Positions 7,277-11,023 of a stretch of 11,023 nt of DNA are shown here, piece by piece (the stretch's first letter is position 1; every line of letters begins with the position of its first letter). The translations under genes were made by a program, and so were the position numbers. Where the stretch lies: the NCBI GenBank assembly GCA_030040695.1, contig JASHTE010000007.1, positions 1-11,023 of the forward strand, given 5' to 3'. The notes under the pieces were generated by a model. The model was not told the origin of the DNA. It did not search any database and was given only the letters and a program-made list of their open reading frames with translations. This stretch comes from Vulcanimicrobiota bacterium. GTDB taxonomy: Bacteria; Vulcanimicrobiota; Vulcanimicrobiia; Vulcanimicrobiales; Vulcanimicrobiaceae.

Positions 7277-8203
7277 CTAGGATTGCCGGAGGGAGAGGCC
7301 GCGTTCGGCCAGCACCTGTTTGATCTCGTCGAGCGACTTCTTACCGAAGTTGCGCATCTTCATGATTTCGTCCTCGCTCAAGTCGAGCAGCTCGGAAACC
7401 TTCGAGATGCCGGCGCGCTTCAAGCAGTTGAAGGAGCGCACCGACAGGTTCAACGTCTCCACCGGGACGTCCCACTCGTTTGGCGGAGCCTCTTGCAACG
7501 GCTCGGTACGCTCGGTGAAGCCGACGAAGAGGTCGAGCTGCTCCTGCGCGATACGTGCGGCCGTCGAGAGCGCCTCCTCCGGAGCGACCGAGCCGTTCGT
7601 CTCGATCTCGATCGTCAGGCGGTCGTAATCGACGCTCTGCCCGACGCGCGTGTCGTCGACGCTGAAGTTCACCTTTCTGATCGGTGAAAACATCGAGTCG
7701 ATCGGGATCAACCCGATCATGTGCTCGATGTTGCGCTGACGATCGGCGGTCACGTAGCCGCGGCCCTTCTCGATCCCGATCTCCATCGAGAGCTTCGCCT
7801 CTCGCGAGGTCAATGTCGCGAGGTGATAGGACGAGTCGAGAATCTCGACGTCGGCATCCGGCGCGATATCCCCCGCGGTCACGTCCTTCGGTCCGCTCGC
7901 GCTCAAGAGCAGTACCTTCGGCTCGTCCGTATTTAACTTCACCGGAAGGCCCTTCAGGTTGAGCATGAGCGCAATCGTGTCTTCGACCATCCCGGGGATG
8001 GTCGAAAACTCGTGCAAGACGCCGTTGATCTTCATGTAGGTCACCGCGGCACCGGGAATCGAGCTCAGAAGGATGCGCCGTAGCGCGTTTCCGAGTGTGA
8101 TTCCGAATCCGCGGTCGAGAGGCTCGATGACGAACTTCGCGTAGTTTTCGCGGCGCTCGCGAACCTCGATGTTCGCGCCGACCGGCGCGTCCAAGGTGGT
8201 CAT
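7277..8203 (-). CDS. rpoA: DNA-directed RNA polymerase subunit alpha
   Basis: 308 residues. The alpha dimer is the assembly scaffold of RNA polymerase, and its C-terminal domain contacts UP elements and activators. The N-terminal domain (about 1-225) contains FVIEPLDRGFGITLGNALRRILLSSIPG (25-51), the dimerisation core. The domain ends around LSTAARIAQEQLDLFVGF. An acidic/proline linker leads to the C-terminal domain (about 245-305) with LNLSVRSFNCLKRAGI, the VSELLDLSEDEIMKMRNFGKKSLDEI helix-hairpin region and GLSL. Start ATG 8203. The nearest Shine-Dalgarno-like AAAGGA is about 16 bases upstream, farther than usual. It lies between rpsD (93-bp gap) and rplQ (30-bp gap). Confidence 0.98.
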   Translation of the reverse strand: MTTLDAPVGANIEVRERRENYAKFVIEPLDRGFGITLGNALRRILLSSIPGAAVTYMKINGVLHEFSTIPGMVEDTIALMLNLKGLPVKLNTDEPKVLLLSASGPKDVTAGDIAPDADVEILDSSYHLATLTSREAKLSMEIGIEKGRGYVTADRQRNIEHMIGLIPIDSMFSPIRKVNFSVDDTRVGQSVDYDRLTIEIETNGSVAPEEALSTAARIAQEQLDLFVGFTERTEPLQEAPPNEWDVPVETLNLSVRSFNCLKRAGISKVSELLDLSEDEIMKMRNFGKKSLDEIKQVLAERGLSLRQS

Positions 8204-8296
8204 GGTTTGTGCAATACGGTCCTTTGTTGTCGCTTACGTTATCCGGCTTTCGGCTCCGCGGCCTCCACCGATCCTGCGCCTAGCGACGGAGAGTGT

Positions 8297-8953
8297 TTAT
8301 CTAGAGTAGTATTCGACGATCAATTGCTCGTCGACCGGGGTGTCGATTTGCTCGCGTGCCGGCATTTGGAGCATCTTCGCGCTGTGCTCCTGGTCGTTCC
8401 ATTCAAGCCAGTCCGGTGGCCGGCGGTTACGCGCCGCCTCGAGGTTTGCCTCGAAGACCGGCGACTTCAGGCTGCGATCCGCGACCGAGAGGATGTCGCC
8501 GGGCTTCACGATGCGCGACGGGACGTTCACGATCTTCCCGTTGATCCTGAAGTGCCGGTGCGTCACGAGTTGCCGAGCTTGTGCGCGGCTCGACGCAAGA
8601 TTCAGACGATAGACGACGTTGTCGAGCCTGCGCTCCAGTAGCTGGAGAAATGTCTTGCCGGTTTGGCCCGGAACTCGAGCCGCCTCCCGGAAGTAGTTTT
8701 CGAACTGCGCCTCGTGAACGCCGTAGTAGCGGCGCATCTTCTGCTTCTCCCGCAACTGACGACCGTATTCCGAAACCTTCGCGCGCGACTTGCCCGCCGT
8801 CTTCTGGCCGGGCGCCGTGCCGCGACGTTCGACCGCGCACTTGCGCGTAAGGCAGCGATCGCCTTTGAGGAACAGCTTGATCTTTTCTCCCGTCTTGCTC
8901 GCAGCCGTTTCGCGGCGGCAGAGACGGCACACGGGCCCTATGTAGCGCGACAC
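8297..8953 (-). CDS. rpsD: 30S ribosomal protein S4 (zinc-ribbon type)
   Basis: 218 residues. Primary 16S rRNA-binding protein, and in several bacteria an autogenous repressor of its own operon. The start GTG 8953 gives MSRYIGPVCRLCRRE, the family N-terminus. The open frame extends 88 codons upstream, but that part is the wrong frame of rpsK. Cys9, Cys12, Cys34 and Cys39 form a C-x2-C...C-x4-C zinc site, so this is the C+ form. About eight extra residues (TAASKTGE) separate the two cysteine pairs relative to the C+ proteins I recall. The RNA-binding S4 domain is at about residues 105-170 (RLDNVVYRLNLASSRAQARQLVTHRHFRING). GGAG overlaps the start codon itself, and the rpsK stop lies 2 bp upstream, so translation probably depends on coupling. 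C-terminus PVDEQLIVEYYSR is typical. Confidence 0.97.
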   Translation of the reverse strand: MSRYIGPVCRLCRRETAASKTGEKIKLFLKGDRCLTRKCAVERRGTAPGQKTAGKSRAKVSEYGRQLREKQKMRRYYGVHEAQFENYFREAARVPGQTGKTFLQLLERRLDNVVYRLNLASSRAQARQLVTHRHFRINGKIVNVPSRIVKPGDILSVADRSLKSPVFEANLEAARNRRPPDWLEWNDQEHSAKMLQMPAREQIDTPVDEQLIVEYYSR

Positions 8954-8955
8954 TC

Positions 8956-9351
8956 CTAAACCCGTCGCCTCTTCGGCGGCCGGCAACCGTTGTGCGGGAT
9001 CGGCGTGACGTCCTTGATCATCGTGATCTCGAGCCCGGCGGCTTGGAGCGAGCGAATCGCTGCCTCTCGCCCCGCGCCCGGCCCCTTGACGAGGACCTCG
9101 GTCGTCTTCATTCCATGTTCCATCGCTTTGCGCGCTGCAGCCTCTGCGGCCATCTGCGCTGCAAACGGCGTTGACTTCTTCGAGCCCTTGAAGCCGAGAT
9201 TGCCGGCTGACGCCCAAGAGAGGACGTTGCCGTGGGCGTCCGCGATGGTGACGACCGTGTTGTTGAACGATGCGTGAATGTGAGAAACGCCCGCTTGGAC
9301 GTTCTTTATTTCACGCTTGCGGCGTGTCTTCGTTTGCTTTTTAGCAGCCAA
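8956..9351 (-). CDS. rpsK: 30S ribosomal protein S11
   Basis: 131 residues. S11 lies on the platform of the small subunit, near the mRNA exit. Motifs: [74 protein letters not shown] and the universal C-terminus [18 protein letters not shown]. The start is TTG 9351-9349: it gives [17 protein letters not shown], as in homologues, and has GGAG five bases upstream. The GTG at 9387 in the same frame would add 12 residues without a ribosome-binding site. This is the first gene of the cluster; rpsM is not upstream, and a promoter lies at 9414-9442. Only 2 bp separate its stop from rpsD. Confidence 0.96.
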   Translation of the reverse strand: MAAKKQTKTRRKREIKNVQAGVSHIHASFNNTVVTIADAHGNVLSWASAGNLGFKGSKKSTPFAAQMAAEAAARKAMEHGMKTTEVLVKGPGAGREAAIRSLQAAGLEITMIKDVTPIPHNGCRPPKRRRV

Positions 9352-9358
9352 AAGTACT

Positions 9359-9390
9359 CCGGTGGAAGGCGGGAAAGCCGCGAGCACCGG
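9359..9390 (-). promoter_or_regulatory. Leader stem-loop overlapping the rpsK ribosome-binding site
   Basis: In minus-strand RNA, CCGGUG (9390-9385) pairs perfectly with CACCGG (9364-9359), enclosing an inner helix GCGG (9381-9378)/CCGC (9372-9369) with a CUUUC loop. The outer 3' strand contains the first two bases of the GGAG ribosome-binding site of rpsK (9360-9357). Folding would partly hide that site. This placement fits an autogenous control element, for instance bound by S4, but binding is inference. Confidence 0.4.
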
Positions 9391-9413
9391 TGAGAGCCCG
9401 GCGCCAAGGGGTT

Positions 9414-9442
9414 ATCTTACCGTAGCCGTGCGGCTCGGTCAA
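9414..9442 (-). promoter_or_regulatory. Sigma70-type promoter for rpsK-rpsD-rpoA-rplQ-trp cluster
   Basis: On the minus strand: -35 TTGACC (9442-9437), exactly 17 bp spacer, -10 TAAGAT (9419-9414). The boxes match consensus at 5/6 and 4/6. Transcription would start near 9407, giving a leader of about 55 bases before the rpsK TTG start. It lies 18 bp downstream of the preceding gene's terminator hairpin. No other comparably good promoter was seen between rpsK and trpA. Confidence 0.65.
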
Positions 9443-9459
9443 GGTCGGGCCTGGTAGGA

Positions 9460-9499
9460 GCGGGAGCTAGGCCCGGGGTTTGCCGGGCTCAGCTCCCGC
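9460..9499 (-). terminator. GC-rich hairpin terminator of the stalk/barrel gene
   Basis: GCGGGAGCTAGGCCCGG (9460-9476) and its near-complement 9483-9499 pair at 15 of 17 positions around a 6-base loop. A further GCCTGG (9450-9455)/CCAGGC (9499-9504 region) could extend the base with a bulge. It starts 8 bp after the stop codon of the minus-strand gene that ends at 9508. There is no clear U-tract on the distal side, so termination may be imperfect or need cofactors. Confidence 0.6.
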
Positions 9500-9507
9500 C
9501 AGGCTCT

Positions 9508-10758
9508 CTAGAGTTTGATCCCTATGCCGGCGTAGGGACCCTGAATCACGTACTGGGATGGGTCGATGAACGTCGCCGTATTGCCCGTCTCTCCGAGCCA
9601 ACCGACCTGAATGAAGATCGGGCTATTCCCGATCACGTAGTTCAGACCGATGTCGTACTTGAAGAGATGGTAGCTCATCGGGTACGGTATGCCGCCCGTC
9701 GCCGTGTACGTCCCTTGGACGGTCGGATAGTACCAAACGCTACCGTAGATGGAGAGCGCATGATTGAGATCGGGTAGCTTCTCCGCTCCGAATCCCCACC
9801 CACGCATCGACGGGTAGCCGTAGTTGTTCGCCGTCCAGAGATAGCCGACGCCGATGTAGATGCGCGGATCTGCGACTTTGATGCCCAGACGCGCGTCGAC
9901 GTCCGATTGGCGAGCCGTGAACGCCGGTACGAACGACTGTCCGACGCCACCGATGTTCGTGACGTAGCACTCCGGATCGGTCGAGCTCGCGCAATCATGC
10001 GGGTACTGGTAGCTGCGCCAGTCGCCTTCGAGCATCCACGGGATGTTCCACGTGTTGAACTCCCACGCGCCGCGTACCGCATACGAGTCGGTTCCCTGAT
10101 TACCGGGGCTGAACTCGTTATACACCTTGGGATCGATGATGTAGTCACCCGCGACGTAGAGGTCGTGGTAACGCGGCGGCGGTGGTGGTGCCGGAGTTGG
10201 CGGCGGTGGCGGTGGCGGCGTTGCCGAAGGCGGCGGTGGCGGCGGCGGCGTCGGCGGCAAATAGCGCACGACGACGACGTGCTGATCCGGCACCCACTGT
10301 ACGTAGGCGCCCATGCCTTCGGAGATCACGCGCACTGGAACGAGTACTGTTCCGTGGTAGATGATCGGCGGTACGTCGAGCGGCCGCTGCTCGCCGTTCA
10401 CGACGACGACCGGCTTCCCGACCGTCACTTGAACTTCAGCGCCGGCCTTCGAGACCGTTACCGTTTGACTCGATGGATCATACGAAACCGTTGCGCCCAT
10501 CTGCTCGAACATCGAGCGCAGCGGAATGAGGACGGTACCGTGACGCACGAGCGCCGCGAGTACCCGCCCGCTGCGAAGCGTGTCCGGCTTCGCGTAGACA
10601 TGGTGGTCGTTGTAGAGAATCGGAATCGCGCCGGAGGGCGGCGATCCGAAGTCCGGCGGTGGCGCTTGCGCGAGCGCACCGGTCGGCTCCGTAACGACGG
10701 CAAGCCAACAACACGCTGCAAGCAGCGTGCCGAGGGCCCCTATGCCAAAACGTTTCAA
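9508..10758 (-). CDS. Secreted stalk-domain protein with proline linker and putative outer-membrane barrel
   Basis: 416 residues. A signal peptide occupies 1-30 (basic MKRF, hydrophobic core, ALA|Q cleavage). Residues about 44-166 form a copper-amine-oxidase N-terminal-like (stalk, PF07833-type) domain: two repeats of the pattern GTVLIPLRSMFEQMGATVSYD...VTVSK and GTVLVPVRVISEGMGAYVQWVPDQHVVVV. Residues 168-195 are almost pure proline. Residues 199-416 are rich in aromatics and alternating polar/apolar strands (YIGVGYLWTANNYGY, HLFKYDIGLNYVIG, IFIQVGWLG) and end YAGIGIKL, as in outer-membrane beta-barrels. Two cysteines close together (DCASSTDPEC) may form a disulfide in a loop. Start is TTG 10758-10756, justified by a perfect AGGAGG six bases upstream. 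It is not an amine oxidase, because that catalytic domain is absent. Cell-envelope anchoring is inferred. Confidence 0.85.
   Translation of the reverse strand: MKRFGIGALGTLLAACCWLAVVTEPTGALAQAPPPDFGSPPSGAIPILYNDHHVYAKPDTLRSGRVLAALVRHGTVLIPLRSMFEQMGATVSYDPSSQTVTVSKAGAEVQVTVGKPVVVVNGEQRPLDVPPIIYHGTVLVPVRVISEGMGAYVQWVPDQHVVVVRYLPPTPPPPPPPSATPPPPPPPTPAPPPPPRYHDLYVAGDYIIDPKVYNEFSPGNQGTDSYAVRGAWEFNTWNIPWMLEGDWRSYQYPHDCASSTDPECYVTNIGGVGQSFVPAFTARQSDVDARLGIKVADPRIYIGVGYLWTANNYGYPSMRGWGFGAEKLPDLNHALSIYGSVWYYPTVQGTYTATGGIPYPMSYHLFKYDIGLNYVIGNSPIFIQVGWLGETGNTATFIDPSQYVIQGPYAGIGIKL
10174..10257 (-). repeat. Polyproline-coding low-complexity tract
   Basis: 28 codons of the stalk/barrel gene encode nearly continuous proline with a few S, A and T. 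On the plus strand this is a GGC/GGT-rich degenerate trinucleotide repeat. Such tracts can vary in length by slippage, and their translation normally needs EF-P. The tract separates the stalk domain from the C-terminal half, so it likely acts as a stiff spacer. Confidence 0.8.
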
Positions 10759-10829
10759 AGAAAGCCTCCTAACCTAACAACAGATGGGTTGCTCGATTGC
10801 CCTTCTGAGCCCTTAAACGCTACGGCCGC
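10759..10829 (-). other. 71-bp intergenic region before the stalk/barrel gene
   Basis: Apart from the ribosome-binding site at 10765-10770 I see no convincing terminator hairpin for the upstream gene and no good -35/-10 pair here. The promoter of the stalk/barrel gene may lie inside the upstream transporter gene, or the two are transcribed together. Confidence 0.4.
10765..10770 (-). promoter_or_regulatory. Consensus Shine-Dalgarno deciding the TTG start of the stalk/barrel gene
   Basis: AGGAGG on the minus strand, six bases before TTG 10758. This full consensus is the reason to accept a TTG start, which in turn gives a regular signal peptide. Confidence 0.8.
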
Positions 10830-11023
10830 TTATTCCCGCACAAGTGCAGCGGGTAAACGCCGCAGGAGCCAGACCCCGACTCCCATCTCTACCCCAGCAA
10901 GCATAAAAGCTCCCGTGACGCTGCCGCTCGCGGCTTGCGTGCGCAGGCCGAACAAGGCCGTCGCTGCGAGCGGGGCGAGAATCTGCGGAGCGATGACGGC
11001 GAGGTTCCAGAGCGCGAAACCTC
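10830..11023 (-). CDS. C-terminal end of a membrane transporter, probably MFS (5' part outside window)
   Basis: An open frame enters from the right edge and ends at TAA 10832-10830, giving 63 visible residues. They begin GFALWNLAVIAPQILAPLAA and continue TALFG...SVTGAFMLAGVEMGVGVWLLRRLPAALVRE. Two hydrophobic helices are visible: one starting NLAVIAPQILAPLAATALFG, and a last one ending VGVWLLRRLP. The N-L-x-V-x-x-P-Q pattern before the final helices is seen in major facilitator family proteins such as SLC45-like sugar transporters. The substrate cannot be told. It is followed by the stalk/barrel gene after 71 bp on the same strand; co-transcription is possible but unsupported by tight spacing. 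Confidence 0.65.
   Translation of the reverse strand, partial: GFALWNLAVIAPQILAPLAATALFGLRTQAASGSVTGAFMLAGVEMGVGVWLLRRLPAALVRE

Noticed and set aside
8229-8287. Possible S4-responsive leader between rpsD and rpoA (GTCGCT at 8229-8234, AGCGAC at 8282-8287)
   Set aside because: Only 6 bp pair at the base and the interior gives no strong nested helix. It is close to chance expectation in GC-rich DNA.
8954-9217. 88-codon N-terminal extension of the rpsD frame
   Set aside because: It overlaps rpsK in another frame, and its sequence is unlike S4. S4 homologues begin at SRYIGP, and the GTG at 8953 fits.
9505-9520. CTCTAGAG palindrome at the end of the stalk/barrel gene as an operator
   Set aside because: A short 8-bp palindrome spanning the stop codon, with no repeat elsewhere; it is likely chance.
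10174-10257. GGC/GGT tandem tract as a CRISPR or satellite array
   Set aside because: It is a trinucleotide pattern that simply encodes proline in frame. There are no spaced identical repeats.

Overview
The window reads as a chromosomal segment of a GC-rich bacterium. It is mostly housekeeping genes, with no phage, CRISPR, IS or defence genes visible. Its most diagnostic protein has a signal peptide, a copper-amine-oxidase-type stalk domain, a proline linker and a C-terminal half that looks like an outer-membrane barrel. Together with rpsK-rpsD-rpoA-rplQ running directly into trp genes, this suggests an uncultured diderm lineage. My tentative guess is Eremiobacterota (WPS-2) or a relative. 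That is inference and cannot be proved from this window.

Layout. The left end (2-2380, + strand) holds the 3' part of an L-2-hydroxyglutarate oxidase gene, then a polytopic membrane protein with a cytoplasmic GAF-like domain and no kinase module. Everything from 2366 to the right end is on the minus strand. Read in transcription order (right to left) it comprises the 3' end of a membrane-transporter gene (10830-11023), the stalk/barrel gene (10758-9508), a hairpin terminator (9499-9460) and a good sigma70-like promoter (9442-9414). Then follow rpsK, rpsD, rpoA, rplQ, trpD, trpC, trpF, trpB and trpA.

How the genes work together. The promoter at 9414-9442 is the only clear one upstream of nine consecutive minus-strand genes. 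The first four encode ribosomal proteins S11, S4 and L17 and the RNA polymerase alpha subunit. The next five take anthranilate to tryptophan (TrpD, TrpC, TrpF, TrpB/TrpA). trpE and trpG, which make anthranilate, are not here. Gaps inside the cluster are small or negative: trpD/trpC overlap by 8 bp, trpC and trpF abut, and trpF/trpB overlap by 11 bp. The exception is trpB to trpA, where about 150 bp carries a long inverted repeat whose arm includes the trpA start codon. rpsM, normally upstream of rpsK, is absent at this position.

Points of interest are at gene edges rather than new genes. They are: a dispersed-type repeat forming the ends of both trpA and the convergent GAF gene; the trpB-trpA inverted repeat; a trpD whose conserved N-terminal coding extends upstream of any standard start codon; an rpsK leader hairpin overlapping its ribosome-binding site; and an apparent in-frame deletion in the L-2-hydroxyglutarate oxidase. 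I did not find a convincing undescribed multi-gene system.
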